Shown here in pieces: positions 37,601-47,413 of a stretch of 64,000 nt of DNA. A model generated the notes under the pieces. That model saw nothing but the letters and a program-made list of their open reading frames with translations. It was not told where the DNA came from and made no database searches. This stretch comes from Morchella semilibera (lineage: Eukaryota; Ascomycota; Pezizomycetes; Pezizales; Morchellaceae), in the NCBI GenBank assembly GCA_009192285.1, contig CM018603.1, positions 5,267,613-5,331,612 of the forward strand, written 5' to 3'. A program made the translations under genes and the position numbers. Positions within the stretch are counted from its first letter, which is position 1. Every line of letters starts with the position of its first letter.

Positions 37601-37906
37601 GGATTCTTCATGAGGTGATCGCTCTAGCTCAGAACAGTCTGATATATATTGCCGTTTGTTTCGCCCTGCTGGTTGGTCCGGCTCACTTGAGGTAACATCA
37701 ACCTTTCGTTTTTTTAAAAAGTTACTGCTGCTCTTCCGAGATGAAGCATTTGCAGGTTGGTCATTGTTTTGTGGGAACAGTTCAGCAAGTCGGTCTTGTT
37801 CCAAAACAGCCACATGTTTTTGCCATTCTGAACTGCTGCGCACTGGATGGGGACGAAATTCCAATAGTGAACAATTGCATTCCTTATAGAAATCAGTGCG
37901 AGACAT
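34667..37906 (-). pseudogene. CACTA Tnp2-type transposase, 5' exons
   Basis: Start MSRTDFYKEC at 37906. Exons: 37906-36159, 36080-35968, 35901-34871, and 34771 to the gypsy insertion. Introns 36081-36158, 35902-35967 and 34772-34870 are GT-AG. A disordered Ser/Glu-rich N-terminus precedes a zinc-ribbon-like block (YDCCRNSCMSYAMYPDLPIC, then ICHEERW) and IPLIHRIKIWYSDPDQA. The third exon has LVSADMVAREKIMKVTGNRS, CYCEFC and SFPPDAMHLWFENVMPALV, the hallmark of Transposase_21/Tnp2. The frame changes at a 13-base T run (37543-37555), and the gene is split by the gypsy insertion, so this copy is dead. Confidence 0.85.
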
Positions 37907-38180
37907 TTTTGAAATGTGATATGTGTATATAATATGGGAGAGTATTGGTTGTGAATGTCTATTTTTAGGAGCGATAAGGAGGTGAGGTTGAAAATTGCTT
38001 GTTTGGGTATAGTACATGGTAAGCCCTTTTTTTTTTTACACTAACCCCACGCGACCCTTCCCCTCTAATCCCTTAATCTACTATCACTACTATCACCTAC
38101 CAATCCCCATCAACACCACGCCAAATTTTTATCATTAACCAACCTAATATCACACCGCATCATCAAATCTACCCATTAAT
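37907..38180. promoter_or_regulatory. Shared divergent promoter region of the CACTA element
   Basis: 274 bp between the start codons of the transposase (-) and the accessory gene (+). It contains a T run near 38029 and a pyrimidine-rich tract with repeated CTATCAC near 38078-38098. Divergent placement suggests co-expression; no specific site is proven. Confidence 0.4.
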
Positions 38181-39867
38181 ATGTCAGTGTCGGTCGAAGA
38201 TCAGATCGCTATGCTCAAGGCACAACTCGCGGAGATGGAGAAACAGAGAGAAAGAGAAATAGTTGCGGCTGCAAAAGAAGGTAAATATTAACGCGCTCGA
38301 TCAGTCATCCATATTCATCCAGATGGAGCTATTTTCCGCGGTGATCGTATGCTGACTGATCAGATGATGAATTATATGCAGTCCCAAAGCCCCGCACTCA
38401 AAGTCGTCCTATTACACAAGATCATGCAACTTCGCGTGTTCCTGAGAAATGCGTACCAAAGAACACGCGTGCCCCTCAAAACCGCGCACCAAACGTCCAT
38501 CCAGCACCTACAAACAATAACCGGCGTACACATCGCGATACCGGAGATAGAAATCGCGAAAATTCCCCATCTAGCACAAGCGAAGTTGATGTTGGACGCC
38601 GTGCACCAATACATAACCCCCGCTCGCGGTCACGTGAAGCAGATTTGACAGATGGCGAGAATCCCCGGTCAAGCGAGAGCGAATCAAACACTTCCTCGAG
38701 GAGAGCCCAGACTGGTCTTGGTGTGAAGCGATCAGAATTGAACGAGAGAATGGGTGTCATGCGGGGCAACAAGCGTGCCACGGAGATAATTAAGCGTGAT
38801 CGTCGCAAATGGGTGCTTGATGAATGTTACAAACAGGAGATGTGGCTCAACCAGCCATTTCGCAGCTACGATTACGAGGAGGAGATGTATCCTACGATCA
38901 AGGGTATCGCCAAGGTGGTACCGCCAGAATGGGGTTGGAACAGAAGAATTATCAGTGATATCATCCGTACTCTTTGTCAGGATAGGGTACGCACTTTAAA
39001 TCGCCGGGGTAGAATGTTAAAGGCCATCGACACAGACCATGGATATAATACCAAAAAAAAAACCCAACGCAGCAAACGTCATCGCAACCACCCAGCTCAA
39101 AATCCGACTCATATGCATCAAGCCCTCCGGAGATTCTTCCTACCACAACCGAAAAACGCGGGCGTCAAGCAAATAATTCCAATACAACCTCCAGACCCAT
39201 GCCACCCATCGTTAATTCCAAGCCGAAAACGTCGGGGGGCAAAACGCAACCGAAGGATCCATCAACAAAAGGAAAAGGGAATCGGGCCATTTTACCCACA
39301 AGTCCAGTCATTCCCTTTACCACAACTAACAGCGCTGATCCGATCACTAGCCCTGTCCTTCATCCGACTACTAGTCAACTTGCGCCTCCTCGAACAAAGA
39401 CTTCAACTACCATCCCAAAACCCAAGGCCCCCAAACCAGGAAACTGTTCGATGTCCCCTGACATGTCAAAAGTATTTGACGAGCAGGGTGAAGAGATAAT
39501 CGAGCTTTACATTGGCGAGGATGAATGGACTATGCCAGTTACAGTGGAATTTGATATCTTCCTAAAATACATGGAAAAATATCCAGGTTTGAAGGTGGAT
39601 GATGAAAAGGAGCTGCTTTGCTACCGTTGTGCCGGATTCACAAAGAATAAACTGGATAGGGAATGGAAACCTCTTGTATACGACACAGAGTACAAGAGAA
39701 TGCTCAAGAAGTTTAGCACATGCGGGGTAGAACTCCAGATAATATCTAAGGTGGTCTCAAGTTCATAATTGCGTTACGAGTTGATACTAACACATGAACA
39801 GGCAGAGTTTTTCCGAGAGGAAGACGAAGAGGATGATAATATACCGGTTGACCCTCTCCTCATATAA
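38181..39867 (+). pseudogene. CACTA accessory gene, first part
   Basis: Exon 1 38181-38280 (MSVSVEDQIAMLKAQLAEME, a short coiled coil) joins at intron 38281-38363 (branch GCTGAC) to an exon reading DDELYAVPKPRTQ and on. A basic disordered region leads to a folded-looking block (RRKWVLDECYKQEMWLN, then VVPPEWGWNRRIISDIIRTL). The frame changes at a 10-base A run (39053-39062), after which the native frame continues through IELYIGEDEWTMPVTVEF and DDEKELLCYRCAGFTKNK to intron 39751-39801 (branch ACTAAC) and a stop at 39867. No known domain. By position it is the counterpart of TnpA-like DNA-binding proteins. It may be one gene with the next entry. Confidence 0.6.
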
Positions 39868-39924
39868 TTATATAGCTAGGTAAAGATATCTTTTTGTGCC
39901 TCAACTAACATAGAAGAGTGATAG

Positions 39925-41350
39925 AATACAATACCTGACACAAGGACTGGAGGACAGAGGAAAACGAATGAGGGCAAACGACCGGGGACATCTTCACAAC
40001 AGCAACAACAAGTAGCGGATGGAAAGAATGGAAAGAATGGAAACCGAGTGACATTTGCCGAAGGGGATACTAATAGCCTAATATCAAATACCAATGTCGT
40101 TTCTAAGAGGGCCGTCGTAAGTTATCCATATATTATTCACATTCATAGTAATTCTAACTGGTATTATAGATCCCGAGGACAGAAAATGATATGAGCACCT
40201 CCACATTCCAAAAGCCTGCGCTCAAAAGGCCATGGACCATGACCAAGGCTGCGAGGGAAAGGGCTGCTGCTGCGTCTACGGAAAACGTTCTGGTGCCAGA
40301 TATTATTTCTCCGATCCCATATAATATAAGTACATCCAATCCAGGTGATCCTGCGCGAACACCATCTGCAGTAAATAGAACTAATCTTACATCGAATATC
40401 AATATTACTCCCATTACAGACACAACCAATACAACACCAGATATCACACCTACACCAATTGCAAAAAGTGTTGTTACGAACGATGTTCCCGCCTTGGCCA
40501 CCGTGTTAACCACCAAAGACGCCACAACAGACGATGATACTGGTGTGGTTGCTGAAGGACTGGCAGAACAAACAGTTCCAAGCCAAGTTGCCGATACCAG
40601 TGTTCCCAGTACTGCAGCTGAGAAGAGAAAAGAAGCGGCGGCGGCGAAGAAAGCGGAAACAGCGGCAAAGAAGGCGGAAACAGCGGCAAAGAAAGCGGAA
40701 GCAGCAATAAAAAGGATAGCAGCGGCAGCAAAAAAAGCGGAAAAGGAAGCAAAAAAGTCGGAAGCAGTTGCTGCGAGGGCTGCGAAAAGAAAAGCTGATT
40801 TGGAAGAAAAGAAGAATGCAAAGAAAAGAGCTGTATCAGTGGAATACAGCCAAATATCTCAAACTCAACTATCCGAGACCCAACTATCTCAGACTCAACT
40901 ATCCGAGACTCAACTATCTCAGACTCAACTATCCCAGACTCAACTATCCCAGACTCAACAAACTCAAGAATCGCAGTGGTTGGAAGGTTCGATCGGAGTT
41001 GATGGGCAAGATCAACCACAGGAGGAATACTTTGATTCGGACCCAGAGATAGCAGAGACCCAAGTGGCCCCCGCAATTGACTCACAGAGACCAAATAGGA
41101 CCAGGGCTGGCAGGGTACTGACGAAGAGTATGATTGTCCGGGAGGAGGAAGCGATCCAGAATGAGATCAAAAATGCTAACAAATTAAAACGAGCAAGGGT
41201 CAACGCAAGAGAAAAATTAAGCGAGGACTGGAAGACATTCGAGGAAAACAATCCACCAGGCTACGTATGTATCAGATATATCATGGAATTAAATGACATA
41301 CTAACATTCTTCAGTATCGTTATCTACCTGGAGACCCTCGATCGCTTTAA
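39925..41350 (+). CDS. CACTA accessory gene, second part: Lys/Ala-rich region plus SQ/TQ cluster
   Basis: Exons 39925-40116, 40170-41264 and 41315-41350 join in frame across GT-AG introns (40117-40169 and 41265-41314, with CTAAC branch sites). If separate, the first Met is at 40191. In order: a Thr/Pro-rich linker; about 70 residues of AAKKAE-type repeats (40621-40830), like a histone H1 tail or coiled coil; a 45-residue stretch with 15 SQ or TQ dipeptides (40846-40980); an acidic patch; and a charged helical end (REEEAIQNEIKNANKLKRAR). An acceptor ending GATAG at 39924 suggests an exon upstream, so both parts may form one gene. Confidence 0.65.
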
Positions 41351-41699
41351 CCATACAATATTAACCACATAAATGTAACGACCATATTTTTTCCAGACAT
41401 ATTAAACACCCTATCGAATCATCTTCTGCAAAGATGTCAGACCTGCTGGATCGGCATATTTCTTTGGTGAGTTATTAATCTAGAATGTGGTATAAGTGCT
41501 AACATCGGATATATATATATGTAGACTCTTATCAGACGGCGCGGTATATAGGGAATAGCTACATTTAGCGAAGCGGGAAGATATACTATAAGAAGGTGTA
41601 TAGTGGGGGAAACATAAAAAGAAAGGAAGGGGTAGGGGGTAGAGGGACCGGGGCTGGTGGGAGGGGTAGAGGGGCTGGGTTGGGGGGTAGGGCGTAGGG

Positions 41700-42130
41700 G
41701 CAAAATCACACATGCGGCGTGTGGAAATCTATGTAAATCCTAGCAGGCGAACACAAATGAAGTGTGTATAAAACACAAGTGAAGTGTGTATTAAACACAA
41801 GTGAAGTGTGTATAAAACACAGTCTATGTGTGTGATATGGTATATGTAGCGAAAATTAGATGTGTGGTTAACACAGGATATGTGTGTGGCTAACACAGGA
41901 TGTGTGTGTGGCTAACACAGAAAGCATGTGTGGTATGCACATGATGCGTGTGCTGTTTTCACATAATGCATGTGTATAAGATGTGCTGAACACACCTGTT
42001 GCATGTGTGATTTCTTCATTATGCGTGTGTCGCAAGCAATAAGGTCACACATGCGGATCACACATGCGGCGTGTGTGACTTATACACATATTAAATGTGT
42101 AACTTACACAACACCAAATGTACCCTGGTG
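41700..42130. repeat. CACTA right subterminal repeat array
   Basis: Repeats of AACACAAGTGAAGTGTGTA, GGCTAACACAGGATGTGTGT and related ACACAT/ATGTGT units, ending in the terminal inverted repeat at 42130. Counterpart of the left array. Confidence 0.75.
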
Positions 42131-42134
42131 CTTA

Positions 42135-43152
42135 TGGACTTCAGATGATATATCCCCAATTGATCCTCAACTAGTAGCAGTCCCTAGCAGACTACAAGCA
42201 AACTCACCAACCCGCAATCCTGAGATCATGTGGCATCCTGCGCCGAGTGTTACACGGTGTGTTTTTGAGGAAGATGGACTAGAAATTGTAATGAGCGGGC
42301 ACCAGTTGTCTCCCTCTGTCCGCAGGGGGGTGGGGGTGATTGTAGGTGCTGCGCCGAGCGTTACGCGAACAGTTTTGGAGAAAGGCGATCAGCAAATTAT
42401 GTTGAGCGGACCATATGGTAGCCATTCAGTCCGCAAAAATGCGGCGAAGATCATTAATACTGCGCCGAGCATTGCACGGAGGACTCTTGAAGCGAAAGAG
42501 CTGAATGTTATCGGTAGCGGGCTATGCTTCAGCCCTTCGGCTCTGAAAACATCGGAAACCCTCGTTGCGCAACCTGTACTGTCGTTCACGGGGTTTTGAC
42601 GGGTACTGGGTGTTGACGGATTGCAGGCAAAACTTGGCTTGGCTGTCTCTCTTTTGGCTTGTTCCGTCAACACCCAGTGTCCGTCAACACCCAGTGAACG
42701 ACAGTACCAATCGTTGCATGGAAAGTGAAGGGTAGGGTTGATGTGGACGCGACTTCTGATCCTACTCTAAAGTCAGGGAATTGGAATAAAGAAGAACGCA
42801 ACAAACTTTTAGAATGGTTAGGAAGGAATTTAGCAAATTACGAAAGCTTTAAGGTCAAAAAATACCGCAGGTTCTAGCAGAGACTCCAATCAGAAAAGGA
42901 GAGAGTAAAGATCAAGGGTTGAAGGCTTTAAAGAAGAATAGGAAGTTCACATCAGAGGGTGTGATTCAGGAACTTGCAGACAAACGCATGCAGTTTGAAA
43001 AGGACCGGTTTGCTTATGAGAAAGAATGCGACAATAGGAACTTTCAACTTACGGAGGTTACGGAACGCAACAGACATGAGGAGGCAATGGCAATGTGGAG
43101 ATTGTTGGAAATAGAGCTTGAATCACAGGCCCGATCTACAAATCCTAAATAA
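42135..43152 (+). pseudogene. Harbinger Myb/SANT-like ORF, main part
   Basis: Resumes the frame cut at 27009 (WTSDDISPIDPQLV). Three imperfect repeats of about 37 residues follow, each opening APSV/IxR and containing SG and SPS/HSV motifs. After a TA-MITE (42577-42706) the frame reads a SANT/Myb-like segment (GNWNKEERNKLLEWLGRN), then, after a one-base shift near an A6 run (42857-42862), a charged coiled coil (EKDRFAYEKECDNRNFQLTE, then EAMAMWRLLEIELES). PIF/Harbinger elements are known to encode such a Myb/SANT protein, which binds the element ends and helps the transposase. This copy is broken by insertions. Confidence 0.7.
42577..42706. mobile_element. TA-type MITE in the Harbinger Myb ORF
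   Basis: 130 bp flanked by TA. The ends read TACTGTCGTTCAC and its complement. The arms extend over about 45 bases with a repeated GGGTGTTGACGG motif. Removing it restores the surrounding reading frame. Confidence 0.75.
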
Positions 43153-43224
43153 TATATCTCATGTTTCTAAATAGTCTTTACCTTATATCTATATCCTCAA
43201 TAATTTGCCCTCGTCCAGTCTCAT

Positions 43225-44270
43225 TCTAACGGGGCGAGATCGGGTTCAGGGGCAGGAGCAGAGACGGGGCAAGGACCAGGACAAGGACAGGTTCAGTTCG
43301 GGATACACCGGAGTGGAAGCAGGTTCAGGATCGGATTCGGGTTCAGATTCAGGGGCAAGAGTCGGAGTCCCAGTGTTCGCAACGGTCAGGTCCAGATTAT
43401 AGAAATCTATAGATGACTTGGCAGTGCTTGTAGACTAGACAGACTATATGGCCATAGTCTGCCCAGTCGCTGACTTTGCCAGGACTATAGATAAGGCGCC
43501 GGACGATAGATATCTATGGCGTCATGGGTGATCACTCGGTTTGGGCGACTATATTGGACCACCAGTGTGGGAGAATTAATAAGTTGAGCTTCTGTACAAG
43601 ATAGTTCTGACCCTTGCAGACTATAGATCCGTGCTAGGACCGCAGATATCTGTAGATATCAATGCGGGGCTGTAGATGTCAATGCAGGACTGTAGATATC
43701 TGCATGGCAGCGCCACAGCCTATGCCAAGCTATAACCCTATAGTCCACTACAGTCGGTAGTCCTAGACCAATAGCCGGTAGTCGGTCCCGAATACCTACT
43801 CAAGACCGACTACAGCCCGTAGTCAGTCCGGTCCTTACCCCCCAAGACCGACGGACTGCCCTATTGCAAACACTGGGCCGCCGCCGCCGCCGCCGCCCCG
43901 GCCCGCCGCCCGCAAGACGAGGACAGAAAGCCGGAGCCAAAGATATAGATTGCTAACAGAAGGAAGACGTTGCCGTGAGAGGTGAAGACAAAGGAAAAGC
44001 AGAGCTCTATATATACAGTTTATTCCCTCTACCGCTGACTCATTCCGATGAAACTCATAGAAACCTAGCTGCGGACTCCTGTGCCGCCCATACTATTCCC
44101 GATACTGATACATCTATCCATTGAATACCCAAACTTCCCTAGCGCTTATATTCTATCTCCCGAGCTCCTTCCTATTTCGTTACCCTACTTCCGATAGCGG
44201 CCGATTCCATCCCACAACCCTGTTCCGAAGGCATCTCGGCAGGTGGGACGCAAGGGGCTGAGCCGTGATA
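43225..44270 (-). mobile_element. Solo LTR related to gypsy element 2
   Basis: Plus-strand TCTAACGGGGCGAG to GCCGTGATA, with an exact CTCAT duplication (43220-43224 and 44271-44275). The 5' half is alignable to the 49843-50340 LTR. It contains an inserted MITE and a GCC triplet run near 43877-43895. It interrupts the last codons of the Harbinger transposase. Confidence 0.8.
43371..43875. mobile_element. hAT-like MITE inside the solo LTR
   Basis: About 505 bp with CAGTGTTCGCAA at the left and the complement of CAGTGTTTGCAA at the right, an end type common in hAT elements. The interior is full of GACTACAG/TAGTC and CTATAGATATC palindromes. I see no clean 8-bp duplication. Confidence 0.5.
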
Positions 44271-44271
44271 C

Positions 44272-44764
44272 TCATTTCCTCTCAATTCTGCTTCGTTTTC
44301 TGCTTGTTCATCCTCCCTATCTAACAGTTTCTGTTCCCTCTCTGCCTCTATCATTTCCTCGTCTAATTCCCAATTAGAATCATTGATTTCCAATAGAAAG
44401 TTATGTAATATACAAGCACTTTCAAACCAATCAACCACCTGCCGATGCCATATTTCTATTCCTGTTATTTGGACCGGAATACATGGAATCAAAGGAAACC
44501 GTGACTTGAGTCTACTGAAGACATGCTCAATAATAATTCGTCGAGAGCTGAGAGTAGCATTGTATTGCCGGTGTTCTGGATTGTTTGCGATAGGCTTTTT
44601 GAAAGGAGTAACCATATAATTGTTATTTGTACAGGCTGAGTTGCCAATAAGATATTTGTCTGCTTGCATGTATCTTTTTGGATGTAAAGCGAGCTGAGAA
44701 CTATCATAGACACAGGCATCATGAACTGCAGATATATCTACAACTCAGGTATAATAATCCGGCC
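44272..44764 (-). pseudogene. Harbinger DDE transposase, C-terminal part
   Basis: Reads VVDISAVHDACVYDSSQLAL, YLIGNSACTNNNYMVTPFKK, then SSRRIIIEHVFSRLKSRFPL and CILHNFLLE, matching the end of DDE_Tnp_4 proteins. The usual third-block Asp (GDSxY in relatives) is Asn here (GNSA), so the active site looks lost. The end of the gene is cut by the solo LTR at 43225-44270. Confidence 0.75.
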
Positions 44765-45886
44765 CATCAGCAAAAAATAGGGCTGCGTCTTGTGGTGCCC
44801 AGGCGCTATAATTGGCAGGAGGTGCAAAAGACGTCAAAGACGCACAAAAATCAACTGCTTACCTGCATTCCCGCGCCCCGGCGCCGCAAGATGGTCTTGG
44901 GCTCCCAAGACGCACATTTCGTCATTAGTCTCCAGAACCTCGTCTTGTACCTTTTGCCAGGCTAGCGGTCATGGCAGAACCTTGACGCTATTTTTCGCTG
45001 GGAATTGACGTCACACTGGCGATTGGACAGTTCAGGTGATTAACGGTACATCGTTTATCTAATTCTATGTAATTCTATGTAACTCTATGTACAAAATCTA
45101 TGCCTGCGTGACTGTCCCCGCGCCTGCCCTCGCGCCCACCTCCCTGTCAGCAGAAGTCGTCGTTTCGGGCGTGTCCATGGCGTCAATCTGGGCACGTCCA
45201 CTGCGTCAATCTGGGCGTGTCCTAGGGCGTGTCCATGGCGTAGAATTGGGCGACTCCATGGCGTCGATTTGGGCGACTCCGTGGCGTCGATTTGGGCGAC
45301 TCCGTGGCGTCGTTTTGGGCGTGTCCATAGCGTCGATTTGAGCGTGGTTTTTGGCATGGGGCTCTATGTAGACATTGGCATTGGTATAGGAATATGGGCT
45401 AGGGAGATACTCGAGGTAGAGATGCATGCGGAGGTTGAGATGGAGGCGGAGGTGAAGATGGAGGCGAAGGTGGAGATGGAGGCGGAGGTGAGGATGGAGG
45501 CGGAGGTAAAGATGGAGGCGGAGGTGAAGGTGGAGGTGGAGATGGAGGCGGAGGTGAAGGTGGAGGTGGAGGTGAAGATGGAGGTGGAGGCGGCGGCGGG
45601 GGTGCTTAACACCTGGAAACTGCGCCAAGAATGACGTTAATGACACGTGTTGGTCCTAATCTGGACTGGCGTCATCTGGTATGTCGCTTTTCTGCCGACA
45701 TGTCACGTCGGGAGGCGACCCTGCCGATCCCAGGACGAGATTAGAGCTTAGACGAGCCAAATGCGACCTGTCACTTTTTTGGAGGCGCAAGACGCACCCG
45801 ACACACCCAGACGCACCCGACACACCCAGACGCACCCAGACGCACCTAGACGAGGACTTCTTGGGGAAACCTATTTTTTCCTGATG
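44765..45886 (+). mobile_element. CATCAG-family element, full copy
   Basis: 1,122 bp from CATCAGCAAAAAATAGGG to AACCTATTTTTTCCTGATG, with inverted ends and a 2-bp CC duplication. It is GC-rich, with tandem CGTCCATGGCGT-like units at 45165-45340, GGAGGTGGAGAT-type hexamers at 45420-45600, and CAGACGCACCC units at 45790-45850. A TGACGTCA palindrome lies at 45006. The hexamer array is open on + as a Glu/Val repeat (EVEMEAEVKM), but that frame is not kept in all copies. It splits the Harbinger transposase. Confidence 0.75.
45006..45013. promoter_or_regulatory. CRE/ATF-like palindrome TGACGTCA
   Basis: A perfect bZIP (ATF/CREB-type) site preceded by GGGAAT, conserved at the same place in the copies at 59666 and 61937 (59892 and 62169). 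Confidence 0.45.
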
Positions 45887-46652
45887 CCGATATCTGTATA
45901 AACTACCATTACATTTAGAGCATATGATCCTTTGCGATTGAAATATCAACAAGTGGTGCATATTTGAGGAGAATAAACGTTCCATCAATAATTCCAACAC
46001 ACCCAGAAAACACTCGTTGTTTGTGAGCTGATCTAGCTTCGATAGTTGGCCACCGTATATATCTATTTTTCATAGATAAAATAGCTCGAAGAACACGTTG
46101 TGCATAAAGCGGAACTGTTCCATCACCGATTCCGAGAGAGAGCCCGGTTTGAGTTTGCGTACTCCCACTACTCCCGAGTTTATAGAGAAAAACCGCTAAC
46201 TGAAACTGGGCACTCCTCTGTGATCGTCCATTGCTATTGTTGCCCGGTGTAAATAACGCATGCGACTGGATTACTGAAAGCAGTTGTTGGAACGGTTGTC
46301 TGTCCATTCTAAAAACAGGGCGAAAAACCCGTGGGTTATCAAAGATTGGTTGATTAAACCAAGTCTCTATAGTTACGACTTTGGCGAGATTAAAACTTCT
46401 GGGTAACCAATATCTTCTGGACTCAAGCGAATGAATATATTCCACCTCCTCGCCTTCCCATATCCGCTGCTGGAAACTAGAAGTTGAAAAGTCAAGTACC
46501 GGGGCCTCTTCCTCCTCTTCTATATCCCAAGCCAAATCTGAGTCATGGTTATCATATGCATCTAGCTGCACGATTGTGGGCTGTTGCGCAGAAGCTGGGA
46601 AGAGAACATCAAGAATCATTTCTGCTTCCCTTACAGTGCGGAGCTGATTCAA
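45887..46652 (-). pseudogene. Harbinger DDE transposase, N-terminal part
   Basis: Starts MNQLRTVREAEMIL. An acidic patch (DIEEEEEAP) and RRYWLPRSFN precede FRPVFRMDRQPFQQLLSVIQ, a region matching PIF/Harbinger N-termini. The first catalytic Asp is in GIIDGTFILL. After the DHML segment the frame changes and is then cut by the CATCAG element. Together with 44272-44764 it made one transposase of usual length, about 400 residues. Confidence 0.75.
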
Positions 46653-46845
46653 GAATCATCTTTTTTACGAATACCGGGGCATCTCAGGTGCGGGCGCAGG
46701 GTTCTGTCAAGTTTGCATTTCCCCTCAACCGGCCTTAGCAACGGATGGGTTGGATGAAGTTTTCTCAACCGGACTATACCCTATACAGCATACTAAAAAC
46801 CTCACCCGCAACCTCATCCACCCACCTCAACCGACTTTGATTACC

Positions 46846-47413
46846 TTCATTGCATCCATTCCTGCATGTGTCAGAACTCTGCTGGAGCATGGGGTTGAGG
46901 CAGCGCGGATCTGTGCATACCGCATTACCGCAAGAACTCCTTCACAATTGGTTGAGGGGCGTAGATCAGATCTGCGCTGCAGCAGGGGTATTGGTGCAGA
47001 GAAGGTGAAGGAGAATGTCCGATACCTGTGAACTCTCAACCTCACGGAGAGGGGTGGAGCCATGATGCTAGTGAATACTTTCGCTACAATCAGAGCATCA
47101 TGACCATTCGAACTTCAAGCAGTCGCACTTCTCTCAAAGCAGTCTTTCAACTTGTAGTTCAGCGGTGAATGCAAGTGACAGAAAAAAACCCAGTCCAAGA
47201 CCCAAGTCAATAGACTCGCAGGAGTGCATTTCGCGTGTTGTAAAACCAGTTCATAGAGGTAAGCGGTCATATTCAAGGGAAAAGAAAAATTGAGGTTCTG
47301 ATCTTCTTATCCCACCACCGCGTAACCTACGCACACAAGTGATTTTGGGGAGACAATGTTACAAGACGGGGTTGGGATACTAGGGCGAGGCAGGGCGTGT
47401 TAGATTGCGGGGA
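46846..47413. other. Intergenic stretch with a MITE-A fragment
   Basis: Sequence next to the Harbinger right end. No gene. Contains the fragment at 46926-46982. Confidence 0.4.
46926..46982 (+). mobile_element. MITE-A copy 6, fragment
   Basis: TACCGCAAGAACT runs directly into CCTTCACAATTGGTTGAGG and GGGCGTAGATCAGATCTGC. The inner half of the left arm is deleted and the right arm is lost. Confidence 0.6.

Larger units (their letters stand above)
27010..42130. mobile_element. CACTA-superfamily DNA transposon (Tnp2 type) with gypsy insert
   Basis: The left end is CACTAGGGTACATTT. The right end is the complement of CACCAGGGTACATTT. CTTA lies immediately outside both ends (27006-27009 and 42131-42134); a 3-bp TTA reading is also possible. 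Both termini carry arrays of short ACACAT/ATGTGT palindromes, typical of CACTA subterminal repeats. Inside are a Tnp2-type transposase on - and a divergent accessory gene on +, sharing a 274-bp spacer. Length is 15.1 kb, about 9.3 kb without the gypsy insert. It is inserted in the Harbinger Myb ORF. Confidence 0.85.
26698..46845. mobile_element. PIF/Harbinger DNA transposon, heavily nested
   Basis: Inverted ends begin GGTAATCAAAGTCGGTTGAG on the left; the right end is the complement, ending CCGACTTTGATTACC. The match continues about 50 bases. The element carries the two genes typical of PIF/Harbinger: a Myb/SANT-like ORF on + and a DDE transposase on -, facing each other. Inserted into it are a CACTA element, a TA-MITE, a solo LTR with its own MITE, and a CATCAG-ended element. 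Without these it would be about 2.7 kb. No TTA/TAA target duplication is visible. Instead TTCATTGCAT occurs at 26679-26688 and at 46846-46855. Confidence 0.8.

Noticed and set aside
45269-45634. Glu/Val-repeat protein EVEMEAEVKM as a real gene
   Set aside because: It is a hexamer minisatellite open in one frame; the reading frame is not kept at the other copies.
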